The position numbers were made by a program, and so were the translations under genes. Of a stretch of 32,393 bases of DNA, positions 16,943 to 25,058 are shown one piece after another; within the stretch, counting starts at the first letter, position 1, and every line of letters begins with the position of its first letter. A model generated the notes under the pieces. The model was not told the DNA's origin and ran no database searches. It was given only the letters and a program-made list of their open reading frames with translations. The stretch spans positions 1 through 32,393 of the forward strand of contig JAHDHK010000008.1 in the NCBI GenBank assembly GCA_020631335.1, read 5' to 3'. The DNA comes from Chromatiales bacterium (GTDB taxonomy: Bacteria > Pseudomonadota > Gammaproteobacteria > Granulosicoccales > Granulosicoccaceae).

Positions 16943-17865
16943 GCACTCTGGAATTCTTCCTGGCGGGAACCTTCAGCGCCGCCACTATCTTTTTACTGGC
17001 CGCGCTGGGTGAACTGGTGGCTGAAAAATCCGGCGTGCTTAATCTCAGTGTCGAAGGCATGATGGCCGTATCCGCCGCGGTCGGCTTTGTCGTCACCTAC
17101 GAGACCGGCAGCCACATAGCGGGCTTTGCCGGTGCCGGATTGGCCGGCGTGCTGCTCTCTTTGATTTTCGCGATCACAGCCATTACGTTTCTGGCCAATC
17201 AGGTGGCAACCGGCCTGGCCGTGGGCATACTGGGGCTGGGTTTGTCGGCGCTGATAGGCCGCGACTATGAAAGCCTGACCATTGCCTCCTCCGCCGGCAT
17301 CAATATTCCGGTCTTAAGCGAAATTCCATTGATCGGCGCGGTACTTTTCCAGCAGCATCCAGTGGTCTATTTGACCTTCCTGCTGGCTTTAATCATCGGT
17401 TTCACACTCAAACATACCCGGCTGGGGCTCGCTATTCGCTCCACCGGTGAAAACCCGCACGCTGCACAGGCACTGGGATTTCCGGTATTTCTTATCCGCT
17501 ACTGTTGTGTCGCCTTCGGCGGATTGCTGGCCGGCTTCGCCGGAGCGTATGCGTCAACGATCTACACACCACTTTGGGCCGACGGCATGATCGCCGGTCG
17601 CGGCTGGATTGCAGTGGCACTGGTGGTGTTCGGCACCTGGAAAACAGGGCGCATCGCATTTGGCGCACTGCTTTTCGGTATGGTCTCACTGGGAGAGCTT
17701 ATCGCTCAGTCCATGGGGGCGGGAATCCCGTCGCAGCTGTTATCCAGCCTGCCTTATATCGTCACTATTATTGTGCTGGCGGTTATTTCCACCGATCGGG
17801 CACGTATGCGGCTGCACTCACCGTTTTCACTGGGTGAGACCTTTGACGGAACCGAGGGACGCTAA
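16939..17865 (+). CDS. ABC transporter permease (nucleoside/purine type), second subunit
   Basis: 308 residues from GTG 16939, in a 4-bp overlap with the first permease. The signature ALGELVAEKSGVLNLSVEGM near residues 22-41 identifies the YufQ-like permease of BMP-dependent importers; it mirrors the VWNIGAEGQ motif of the partner. Hydrophobic segments cover most of the length. The loop HTRLGLAIRSTGENPHAAQALGF (about 155-177, including the EAA-type contact with the ATPase) and GRGWIAVALVVFGTW are typical. It completes the transporter, and no further import gene follows before the 86-bp gap to the small NTF2-like gene. Confidence 0.93.
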   Translation: MSTLEFFLAGTFSAATIFLLAALGELVAEKSGVLNLSVEGMMAVSAAVGFVVTYETGSHIAGFAGAGLAGVLLSLIFAITAITFLANQVATGLAVGILGLGLSALIGRDYESLTIASSAGINIPVLSEIPLIGAVLFQQHPVVYLTFLLALIIGFTLKHTRLGLAIRSTGENPHAAQALGFPVFLIRYCCVAFGGLLAGFAGAYASTIYTPLWADGMIAGRGWIAVALVVFGTWKTGRIAFGALLFGMVSLGELIAQSMGAGIPSQLLSSLPYIVTIIVLAVISTDRARMRLHSPFSLGETFDGTEGR

Positions 17866-17951
17866 CCACACCGGGCCTGGGTTAGCGCCGGCAAAACAGT
17901 TTCGCCATAGCCTGTTAGAATCGGGATTCAATTGACTCAAGTGACAATCCC

Positions 17952-18335
17952 ATGAATGACGAAGCGGTTTTCAACACCATCAAAGCGCTCGACGCACAGC
18001 GCACACAGGCTTTGCTGGCGGGTGACATAGACAAAGTCGAATCCTTTCTTGGCTCGAGTCTGCACTATGTTCACAGCAGCAGCACCGATGAAGATCGTGC
18101 GCTTTACCTGCAAAAATTGCGAGATGGTTTTTACCAGTACAAAGCGCTGGAAAGCACCGGACAGGACTATCGTCGCTTTGGCGACACGGTCATTATCAAT
18201 GGCAAGATACATGTCCATGTGATCGCCGGTGGCAACAATAAGGATTTCAATGCCCGCTATACACAGATATGGGTGGTGGAAAACGGCGACTGGAAAATGG
18301 TTGGCTGGCAAACGACGCTGCTGCCTTCAGCGTAA
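17952..18335 (+). CDS. SnoaL/NTF2-like (DUF4440-type) small protein
   Basis: 127 residues with the cone-fold pattern of DUF4440/NTF2-like proteins. A helix reads DEAVFNTIKALDAQRTQALLAGDIDKVESFL, then come LHYVHSSSTDEDRALYLQKLRDG and the final strands YTQIWVVENGDWKMVGWQTT. No catalytic residues can be assigned with certainty; relatives include isomerases, dehydratases and binding proteins. It lies 86 bp after the second permease gene on the same strand and has no obvious own promoter, so it may be the last gene of the purine-type operon. No signal peptide, hence cytoplasmic. Confidence 0.85.
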   Translation: MNDEAVFNTIKALDAQRTQALLAGDIDKVESFLGSSLHYVHSSSTDEDRALYLQKLRDGFYQYKALESTGQDYRRFGDTVIINGKIHVHVIAGGNNKDFNARYTQIWVVENGDWKMVGWQTTLLPSA

Positions 18336-18366
18336 GCGCCGGTATTCAAGGCAATCAACTAAGCGT

Positions 18367-18392
18367 CATACGAGCTGCGCCGGGCTCGTATG
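18367..18392. terminator. Hairpin between convergent genes
   Basis: CATACGAGC and GCTCGTATG form a perfect 9-bp stem around an 8-nt loop. It sits between the stops of the NTF2-like gene (+) and the pilin gene (-), where it could end transcription from both sides. There is no T-run on either strand, so termination efficiency is uncertain. Confidence 0.4.
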
Positions 18393-18436
18393 GCAATGAC
18401 ACCGTGTTGTGCACAGCGTGAGCTGCAATTTTGGCT

Positions 18437-18940
18437 TTAGCACTGCTCGGGTAAATAAGCGCTCAGCGCCGCACTGGTAGAATCACCCGGCTGACAATAG
18501 GTTCCGCTAATCGAGCCGCCCGCCGCTACTGTCATGTTGTAGCGTATCCACTCCTGTGAACCAGTGAATTTATCGGTTACCAGGACATACACCTGGCCAC
18601 GGCCCGAACGATCGCCCAGATGAGCGCGGACAATACTGTCACTGGCGAAGTCCTCGGCGACATTTACCCCGAGCACAGACATATCCTCGGTGCCTTCAAT
18701 GGGCCAACGTCGTTTAATGGTTTGAAACTCAGCGGCTTTTTTGCGCATCGAGTCCGCAATAGTCAACACCTCTGCCATATCAGCTTTGAGTACAAAGTTC
18801 GAGTATGCGGGGATAGCAAACGATGCCAGGATACCGATAATGGCTATAACAACCATCACTTCAATGAGTGAAAAACCGCCCTGTTTTGCTAAGCGTGGAT
18901 AGGCAACTGGCGTATGAGCCGCCCTCGGGCTGTTTGGCAT
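18437..18940 (-). CDS. Type IV pilin / pseudopilin (prepilin with class III leader)
   Basis: 167 residues. The prepilin peptidase site is clear: KQGG-FSLIEVMVVIAIIGIL, with cleavage after Gly22, Phe23 as the methylated residue and Glu27 at position +5. A hydrophobic helix (about 23-45) continues into FAIPAYSNFVLKADMAEVL. A C-terminal Cys pair (C149 and C167) could close a disulfide D-region, as in major pilins. The leader of 22 residues is long for a type IVa major pilin, and no nearer start codon exists. No other pilus gene is present in the window, so this is an orphan; function could be in a type IV pilus or a type II secretion pseudopilus. Confidence 0.9.
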   Translation of the reverse strand: MPNSPRAAHTPVAYPRLAKQGGFSLIEVMVVIAIIGILASFAIPAYSNFVLKADMAEVLTIADSMRKKAAEFQTIKRRWPIEGTEDMSVLGVNVAEDFASDSIVRAHLGDRSGRGQVYVLVTDKFTGSQEWIRYNMTVAAGGSISGTYCQPGDSTSAALSAYLPEQC

Positions 18941-18960
18941 AGCCTACTCTGTGATCGTTA

Positions 18961-18974
18961 TAATCACGTGATTA
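18961..18974. promoter_or_regulatory. 14-bp perfect palindrome upstream of the pilin gene
   Basis: TAATCACGTGATTA is a perfect inverted repeat 21 bp upstream of the pilin start. Read on the minus strand it directly overlaps a -10-like TATAAC. Its position fits an operator acting on the pilin promoter; no regulator family can be assigned from the site alone. Confidence 0.35.
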
Positions 18975-19191
18975 ACGACGACCTGCTAAATAACTTGAGC
19001 GGTTAACACCATTTCACCCGCAGTTACCTTGTATCCAGCACTGCTTATCAGGATCGCACCGCGCAGACAGCGCGCGGTTGCAGATCGACACGCAGCCAGG
19101 TGATCATCAACAATCAATGCCGGGCTTCGCATCTGCCACCGATTGGATTCGATACATCACTCAACATACCACCGGCGGATAAACATCCTCG

Positions 19192-20718
19192 CTAACGCCA
19201 GGCCTTCTGCGCAATTATTTGAATATACCGGGCTGTCTCCCTGTATGGCGAATTCTCCCCGAGATGTTTTTCCATCGTCAGCAGTTTGTCTATATTTACC
19301 GCTCCCTCATAGGTCGGTGACAGGTTTGGATGGTTATACATACAAAACACACCGTAATTTGCGACGACATTAAAACCGTGGCAGGAAAGCCACTGACAGA
19401 GAAACCCGCTGGTAAAAAAAGAGATATCGGTATCGAACACACCGGACTTGCCCTGCGGCTGCTCGAGCAATTCGTGCAGCTGTTCAATCTCATAATCATC
19501 GAGGCTCGCATCGAAAGGCACAGAATGCTTATTGCGTGTCATCAGTGAGAACAGCCCGCCTGATGCCAAAGGCGCAATCATTGAGGTCAGCAGATCTTCC
19601 CAGTCATCGGAATATTGAATAACGTTGTGACAAAGCAGCAGATCGAAAGTATCGGCAGAGAATCGCTTGCGGATTTCCCTGATATCAAAAGAGTGTGTCT
19701 TCAACTGATGGGCAACCCCGGACTGATCAGCACCGGCCTGAAGATCATGCAACATGGATAGCGATGTATCCACCAGATCCACCTGGTACCCCGACTGCGC
19801 CAGAGCCAGGCTGTCTATACCGTTACCACCCCCGGCATCAAGCGTTCTGAGCACTTTATCTTCGGGCAGATGATTAGACAGATTCTGAGCTGACAACGCA
19901 TATCGAATTTGCCCTTTTAATGAACTCTGCTCCTGCTTCCATTGCGGTAACGCAGATTCAAAAGCAATTTTCCTGGTTGTCGCCTTTAACGCCTGTTTCA
20001 AAATGATTTTACCGGTATGCAATGCCTTACCGATCAATACGCCACTGATACCACTGTGGTTATAGCACTCGACAACATCGTCCATATCACGTACTTCGCC
20101 ACCGACAATGACATTGAGACCGGTCAGCTGAGAAAGCTCTTTGGACACCTCTAAATCTGCACCACTCATTGAACCATCGGCATTAATACGATTATGTATT
20201 GCTGTGGTTATACCAAGCCGGTACATCTGTACACCCAGTGTTACTGCTTTCTGACCACCAGCCATACTCCAGCCGTGAGTCATGACTTCCCCCTGCGGAT
20301 CGGTGTTAATAGAAAGCGCAAAACGCTCACTGCCATATTTTGCAATGGCCTGAGCGACCATCATCGGGTTTTCGACAGCAGCGGTGTTAATCAGCACTCT
20401 GGTCACACCAATTCGTATGGCCCAGTCAATATCTTCCATGGTGCGAATACCGCCACCGTATTGAATCATCACCGGCAGCTTGCATATCTGTTCTACCAGC
20501 GGCCAGTGATGACTGGCGTCTTCGTCATGGGCGGCATCGACGTTAATCACATGAATCCATCCTGCACCCTGCTCAATCCAGTATTGCGCGCAAGCCACAG
20601 GCTCGACAACATCGGGTAAGGCTGAATCAGACTCTGAGTACTGAGTAAAATCGAATGACTTCCCTCCCTTCAGATGCATCGCCGGTATGACTAGAAAATC
20701 GTTATCGTGTGTTGGCAT
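19192..20718 (-). CDS. Fusion of a catalytically altered HisA-like barrel and a CmoM-like SAM methyltransferase
   Basis: 508 residues. Residues about 8-240 are HisA-like (ProFAR isomerase fold): VIPAMHLKGGK at the start, QYGGGIRTMEDI for phosphate binding, NTAAVENP, ADGSMSGADLE and GVLIGKALHTGKI. The two catalytic aspartates of HisA are replaced: the IPAID position is His15 and the SLD position is Asn138. The Thr of the HTEI motif is Asn176. ProFAR isomerisation is therefore unlikely. Residues about 265-508 form a class I methyltransferase with motif I LDAGGGNGID (293-302), VDLVDTS and LLCHNVIQYSDD, resembling CmoM, which methylates a carboxylate on the wobble-uridine modification of tRNA. 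The substrate of either half is unknown. The start at ATG 20718 lacks a good ribosome-binding site. Confidence 0.85.
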   Translation of the reverse strand: MPTHDNDFLVIPAMHLKGGKSFDFTQYSESDSALPDVVEPVACAQYWIEQGAGWIHVINVDAAHDEDASHHWPLVEQICKLPVMIQYGGGIRTMEDIDWAIRIGVTRVLINTAAVENPMMVAQAIAKYGSERFALSINTDPQGEVMTHGWSMAGGQKAVTLGVQMYRLGITTAIHNRINADGSMSGADLEVSKELSQLTGLNVIVGGEVRDMDDVVECYNHSGISGVLIGKALHTGKIILKQALKATTRKIAFESALPQWKQEQSSLKGQIRYALSAQNLSNHLPEDKVLRTLDAGGGNGIDSLALAQSGYQVDLVDTSLSMLHDLQAGADQSGVAHQLKTHSFDIREIRKRFSADTFDLLLCHNVIQYSDDWEDLLTSMIAPLASGGLFSLMTRNKHSVPFDASLDDYEIEQLHELLEQPQGKSGVFDTDISFFTSGFLCQWLSCHGFNVVANYGVFCMYNHPNLSPTYEGAVNIDKLLTMEKHLGENSPYRETARYIQIIAQKAWR

Positions 20719-21225
20719 GATGAGAGGAATTATTTAAAGTTTTAATCGATGGCAGAATTGCCGGTGCTCGATACTCCTTATCGAGAAAAATTCACTATAA
20801 CACGATATGAAGGTGCATACTCCGCACGGTGATTTAGCAGGCCGGGGTTTCAACATCGAACTACACTGCCGCCAATTCACCAACATTGATGCAACCGGGT
20901 ACCCATACGAACGCCTTAGCGGTAAAGTACTGTAAGCACCTGCGTGTCAGAGCAGCACAACCCCGACTCCGGGTATGGAATCGGCTTCACGCCACACAGA
21001 CACCCGTCAGACAAATACCCGGGGCTGCTTTATGCCGGTATTTATCAATCCTGTCATCCCCCAAGAGTGCTGTTTTTACCCACAACTACTACACTATTTG
21101 TGTACCGCTCAGTAACAAGAGATTTCAGCTGCCTGTTCTTCAGCCGGTAGTGACAAACTGGAGATGCCTGCTCACTGTCACTGTCGAAATGAATCCTTAT
21201 CACCACGGAAGCCAGAACATCCGCC
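20719..21225. other. Divergent intergenic region, no gene recognised
   Basis: 507 bp between the starts of the HisA-methyltransferase fusion (-) and the patatin (+). Short ORFs here have no family features, and the longest (20886-21458, +) runs out of frame into the patatin gene. TATAAC at 20796 is a possible -10 box without a convincing -35. I see no hairpin or repeat of note. Confidence 0.45.
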
Positions 21226-22866
21226 ATGGAAAGCGAAACCACGAAAACACCGAAGATTCCCGCACCGTTCACCAATATTGCCGTGTCGTTATCCGGGGGC
21301 GGGTTCCGGGCAACCGCCTATCATCTGGGGTCATTGTCGTACCTGGATCACCGCTCATACAAAACAGAATCACTGCTGAAAAAGGTCAGCATACTCTCGA
21401 CTATTTCAGGTGGAACACTCACCGGCATAATGTACACACTGAAGCTTGCGCAAGGTAAAGAATTCAGCGACTGCTTCAACACGTTGTACGGCCTGTTAAG
21501 GAAAAACAGGTTAGTGGACCTGGCTCTGGAAAAATTGAACAAACCGGCCCAGTGGACGAATCAGACAAAAACCCGCGATCTGATCAACGCATTTTCCGAG
21601 GTGTACAACGAAGAATTCTTCGACGGCGCCACTTTCAATACGCTCTACCAGGGGCAGCAATCCCATATCAAAAACGCTATTTTCGGAGCATCTGAATTCG
21701 GCTTCGGCATGCAGTTTCGATTTCAGGAAACAGACGGACATGGTCGATTCGGTAACAATTACCTGAAAATCACCAGGGATGCCGCAACCGAAGTAAGACT
21801 TGCAGATGCCGCAGCAGCATCAAGTTGCTTCCCGGGCGGATTCGAACCGATGATCATGCCCGGAGACTTCAGCGACGGACCAGACAGCGCAGTGGAACGA
21901 GCGTGGAACAACCGTCCCGATGACAAACCACCCTACCCTGACACCGCTGTAATGGATGGCGGTGTTATCGATAATCAGGGCATCGAAGGGGTAAAACTCG
22001 CTGAATCAAGAAATCGCAAAGACGGCAACCCGTTTATCGGCACTTTTCTGGTATCGGATGTATCGGCCAAATCAATGGAGCCCTATGTCGTACCGACGCT
22101 GAAACACGGCCTTCTAAAAAACGCCTTTTCTATCAAGCGTATCAATCAGTTTGGTACTTTAGTCGCGCTACTGATAGGCGCATTGCTGCTACTAGGAATT
22201 CTACCTATTGCCGGAGTCATCGCCGGCACTGTCGTACTGACACTGCTGGGTATCTGGTTCGTGGTCTATTTCCTTATTAACAGAACCATCACAAAAGCAG
22301 TCAACAAAATTTTTGGCGATGCCAGATCACAGGAACTGCTGGCACACCTGCAAATACTGAAGAAAACCCCCATTTACATACTGATTTATCTCCTCAAATT
22401 TCGAGTAACCTCAGTATTGAAAATGACTTCAGACATCTTCCTTCGCAGAATCCGGCAACTGCAAATGCAGGAACTCTATCGTTCAGGTGACTGGAGCTAC
22501 AGGGTTAAGGCGAATAATATCTATACGCTACATAGCCAGGCACGTGAGGCATTACCCGAAGCAATGATACAGGTAATCGAATCAGCTAACACCATGCCCA
22601 CTACACTGTGGTTTTCGCAAAAAGACATCACTCAGAACCGACTCGACAAACTCATTGCCTGCGGGCAGTTTACGATGTGTTATAACCTGATTAATTATAT
22701 CGAAAGGCTGCTAAAGAATAGTCGACGCAAAGACGTGTGGAGCTCACTGGATGCGGCCGAACAGCAACATATACTTCAATTACATACCGACCTGAAAAAA
22801 GACTGGGAACAGTTTAAAACAAACCCTTTCTGGCTGTTAGAAAAATACAAACCCGACAACCATTAA
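21226..22866 (+). CDS. Membrane-anchored patatin-like phospholipase
   Basis: 546 residues. The patatin domain (about 15-290) shows the oxyanion loop SLSGGGFRATAYHLG, the nucleophile elbow STISGGTLTG with Ser61, and the catalytic Asp244 in AVMDGGVIDNQG. The elbow is of the SGGT/SGGS form rather than GTSAGA. About 20 residues after the catalytic domain come two adjacent hydrophobic helices (about 310-330 and 331-352) and then a 190-residue basic C-terminal region with no recognised domain. The enzyme would hydrolyse acyl esters of lipids at a membrane surface. There is no cyclase, CD-NTase or effector-toxin partner gene nearby, so I do not assign it to CBASS or secretion-effector systems. No clear ribosome-binding site precedes ATG 21226. 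Confidence 0.88.
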   Translation: MESETTKTPKIPAPFTNIAVSLSGGGFRATAYHLGSLSYLDHRSYKTESLLKKVSILSTISGGTLTGIMYTLKLAQGKEFSDCFNTLYGLLRKNRLVDLALEKLNKPAQWTNQTKTRDLINAFSEVYNEEFFDGATFNTLYQGQQSHIKNAIFGASEFGFGMQFRFQETDGHGRFGNNYLKITRDAATEVRLADAAAASSCFPGGFEPMIMPGDFSDGPDSAVERAWNNRPDDKPPYPDTAVMDGGVIDNQGIEGVKLAESRNRKDGNPFIGTFLVSDVSAKSMEPYVVPTLKHGLLKNAFSIKRINQFGTLVALLIGALLLLGILPIAGVIAGTVVLTLLGIWFVVYFLINRTITKAVNKIFGDARSQELLAHLQILKKTPIYILIYLLKFRVTSVLKMTSDIFLRRIRQLQMQELYRSGDWSYRVKANNIYTLHSQAREALPEAMIQVIESANTMPTTLWFSQKDITQNRLDKLIACGQFTMCYNLINYIERLLKNSRRKDVWSSLDAAEQQHILQLHTDLKKDWEQFKTNPFWLLEKYKPDNH

Positions 22867-23199
22867 TCATTTGAACAGCACTCAAGCAAGCAGATCAATA
22901 ACTCATCGAAACAGCCAGGCGCACCTTTCACAGCGCATAACCGATGAAAAAATGTTTACCTTTTTAGAGTTCAACTGAACATATTCAGCGGTATATTCTT
23001 TTTCATTATCAACTGACTTATCGACAAGTCAGTTTACCGACCCGGTAATCGCCACGTAACCGGACAGCCACCATTCAAAGCAGCACTCCAAACGGCGGGC
23101 CGTCGGAATACCCCCCCGGAAGATACAAGCGTCAGATTTAGCTGAAGCACAATGACCCTGCAGACGCAGAAAATATCATCGCACAACGCTTTGCCCGGC
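22867..23199. other. Intergenic region between convergent genes
   Basis: 333 bp between the stops of the patatin (+) and the lipoprotein (-). No gene is supported. It contains one perfect hairpin at 23011-23034, listed separately; otherwise I see only A+T-rich sequence followed by a GC-rich patch (about 23090-23120). Confidence 0.5.
23011..23034. terminator. Perfect 9-bp hairpin between convergent genes
   Basis: AACTGACTT and AAGTCAGTT pair perfectly around a 6-nt loop, about 145 bp after the patatin stop and 170 bp after the lipoprotein stop. Neither strand shows a T-run directly after it, so a bidirectional terminator role is only suggested by position. Confidence 0.35.
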
Positions 23200-24063
23200 T
23201 TACTGATTGGTATTTTCGGACAACCGGATTCTGGCTGACGGGATCAGACTACCTGCAAAACCCACAATACGTTGACTCCAGTAGCCGCCGGGAGGATATG
23301 TCTGCCCCCTGCTGGTATAGGCGGCCGGCCAGTTCCACCAGTGAGTGGTAATCTCGTTATTTTTTCTCTCGTTTTGACCATGATACATGGTCCACTCCAC
23401 CACATTACCCGCACTGTCCCGGGTTACATCAACCACGGTACCCATATGATTGATTGCACCCGAAGTTTCATTGTATAGCGCCGCTTTGCCATCAGACGAT
23501 TGTGGCGTACGACGGGAGAACCACAAGACAGAGCCAGTTTTAATTTTGTTCCTGATCTCCTGTAACGCGACAGGTGCCTGACCGGGTTCGGTATTGTCGT
23601 AATAGATCGGAATAAACATCCCCTTCACGTCATACCATTGCGCCAGACCACGGGTAGTTCGAGCCGTTGCCCGGCCCGGCCTCTTGTTATCACGGCCATG
23701 TCTATACGCTTTAATACCGGGGGGTGCTGCCATTTCTACCCCCGGACACTGAGAGGCAATGTAACTGGATAATCGCAGAAAATTTCCACTGCAGTCACGC
23801 CATTCTTCCGCAGGACTTCGGGAATAGATAATTTTCTGCCCTGCCATCCAGTCTATAGCTCCCTTAATGTCACAGGCCTGAGCAATCATGGATTCTGGAG
23901 GGATAGGGCGTACTCCGCCTTGCGGGCGAGCGCTCCCGGGTTCTGAAACAGGCGTGGCTATATCGGCGGGTGGCAGTGCCGGGGTATCAGAAGAGGACGG
24001 CACCGAAGCGCAGGAGGCAGCCATCAGGCATACCAGAGGAGTGGTTATGTATTTTAGTTTCAT
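23200..24063 (-). CDS. Lipoprotein with NlpC/P60-like peptidase domain
   Basis: 287 residues with a good ribosome-binding site (AAGGAT, about 8 nt before ATG). The signal peptide ends in AAS-C18, a lipobox-like site, so the mature protein is probably lipid-anchored. A Pro/Ser-rich linker (about 20-57) follows. The catalytic part has WRDCSGNFLRL with Cys91 and INHMGTVVDV with His206, the Cys/His pair of NlpC/P60-CHAP-type cysteine peptidases; the third polar residue may be His228 in MYHGQ. Family members cut peptidoglycan stem peptides, or act as amidases on peptides. The 287 residues include an insertion between Cys and His longer than in minimal NlpC domains. It appears to be a single-gene unit. 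Confidence 0.72.
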   Translation of the reverse strand: MKLKYITTPLVCLMAASCASVPSSSDTPALPPADIATPVSEPGSARPQGGVRPIPPESMIAQACDIKGAIDWMAGQKIIYSRSPAEEWRDCSGNFLRLSSYIASQCPGVEMAAPPGIKAYRHGRDNKRPGRATARTTRGLAQWYDVKGMFIPIYYDNTEPGQAPVALQEIRNKIKTGSVLWFSRRTPQSSDGKAALYNETSGAINHMGTVVDVTRDSAGNVVEWTMYHGQNERKNNEITTHWWNWPAAYTSRGQTYPPGGYWSQRIVGFAGSLIPSARIRLSENTNQ

Positions 24064-24381
24064 CTATTCAAATCCTTTTGAATTACGGCAAAAGTCAGTG
24101 AGATGCCGAAGTGTTATCTCTTTAGAATAGTAGTATAGCCAGCTCTGTGGCTCGCGCTGTAAAATTACGACCATGGCTCCACTGTGTGCACAACGACATG
24201 TATTTTTCACAGCAATATAACCTGATCACCAGCGAGAGCAGGCTATTAACATCACTAAGGGCACGCTCTGAATCCGGCTTTTATACTGTTGATCCACGAC
24301 GGCACATCAACTCACTGAACGCAAAAGCAACATACCGTTACAGCCGATGCTGCAACCCGGCCCGTGCGATTGTCTTTCGTT
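24064..24381. other. Intergenic region, no gene recognised
   Basis: 318 bp upstream of the lipoprotein gene and downstream of the small membrane-protein gene, both minus strand. On the minus strand a TATACT hexamer occurs near 24130, about 70 bp before the lipoprotein start, without a properly spaced -35. No hairpin, repeat or credible coding sequence is visible. Confidence 0.45.
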
Positions 24382-24855
24382 TCAGTATACAAGCAACTTA
24401 ATACCGACAATAGGAATCAACAAGGCAGTCAGTATATATACCAGTCGCAATACACGCACATACAACGCCTTTCTCAGCAACCCCTCGCGCGCCTGCACTT
24501 TTCTAATTTCCACAGGATCATCCGGCAGATCATTCAGTGGCGGTCCGGTCATATCGAGACATCGCAACAATACCATCGCAGCAAAAATGTAGGCCAGAAA
24601 CTCGATCGTCAGTAATGCCCTCAGAAAGACACTGTCGACATCAGCAGCCAGAAACCCCAGCACGACAAACATCACTGATATATGGGTCAGCAGACCACTG
24701 CTTTTAGCATCTATAGAGCGAAGGTCACCCCAGATTTTTTCGGTATTTTCTGCCTTTTCCAGTTTCTCGTAATAGTCTTGCGGATCGAATGTGGGATCTG
24801 AAAGACAAGCCTTAAGCATTGGATCGAGAGATCTGAATACACCATCAATAAACAC
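24382..24855 (-). CDS. Small integral membrane protein of unknown function
   Basis: 157 residues from GTG 24855 (AAGAG lies about 7 nt upstream); ATG 24819 is an alternative. An N-terminal soluble part of about 50 residues ends in GDLRSIDAKSSGLLTHISV, and three hydrophobic segments follow (about 53-70, 78-98, 135-157), separated by a charged loop rich in Asp and Arg (about 100-128). The D-x-K-x-x-x-L-L entry into the first helix recalls the PycTM/DUF5706 membrane effectors of Pycsar systems, but no nucleotide cyclase gene is adjacent, so this resemblance is weak evidence only. The gene appears monocistronic. Confidence 0.65.
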   Translation of the reverse strand: MFIDGVFRSLDPMLKACLSDPTFDPQDYYEKLEKAENTEKIWGDLRSIDAKSSGLLTHISVMFVVLGFLAADVDSVFLRALLTIEFLAYIFAAMVLLRCLDMTGPPLNDLPDDPVEIRKVQAREGLLRKALYVRVLRLVYILTALLIPIVGIKLLVY

Positions 24856-25058
24856 AGGTACGCTCTTGAGTAATTAGGTTCTACACCCCGGTAATTTACC
24901 GCCTTAACAGCGTAATTGCTAATATGCATCTGTGTTGTCGGCTGTCGCTGCCAGGCCGGACTGTTCTCCCTCAAATTCTGGCTGACGCTTTATACTGCGC
25001 GGCAGTCACTGCATAATTATCGGAATAGCAGTCACTGGCTGAGTCGGGTGAACCAACC

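Noticed and set aside
19192-20718. Annotating the protein simply as HisA of histidine biosynthesis
   Set aside because: Both catalytic aspartates are replaced, a methyltransferase domain is fused, and no other his gene is nearby.
20886-21458. 190-codon plus-strand ORF before the patatin
   Set aside because: It overlaps the patatin start in another frame, has no domain features and is rich in His/Arg/Pro as expected of non-coding sequence.
21226-24855. A patatin/membrane-effector anti-phage island (CBASS or Pycsar)
   Set aside because: Patatin and a PycTM-like protein are both present, but no CD-NTase, nucleotide cyclase, ubiquitin-like or nuclease partner lies between or beside them, and the genes are on different strands with long gaps.
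24711-24974. 87-codon minus-strand ORF
   Set aside because: It overlaps the start of the small membrane-protein gene in another frame; the basic, Asn/Arg-rich product has no family features.
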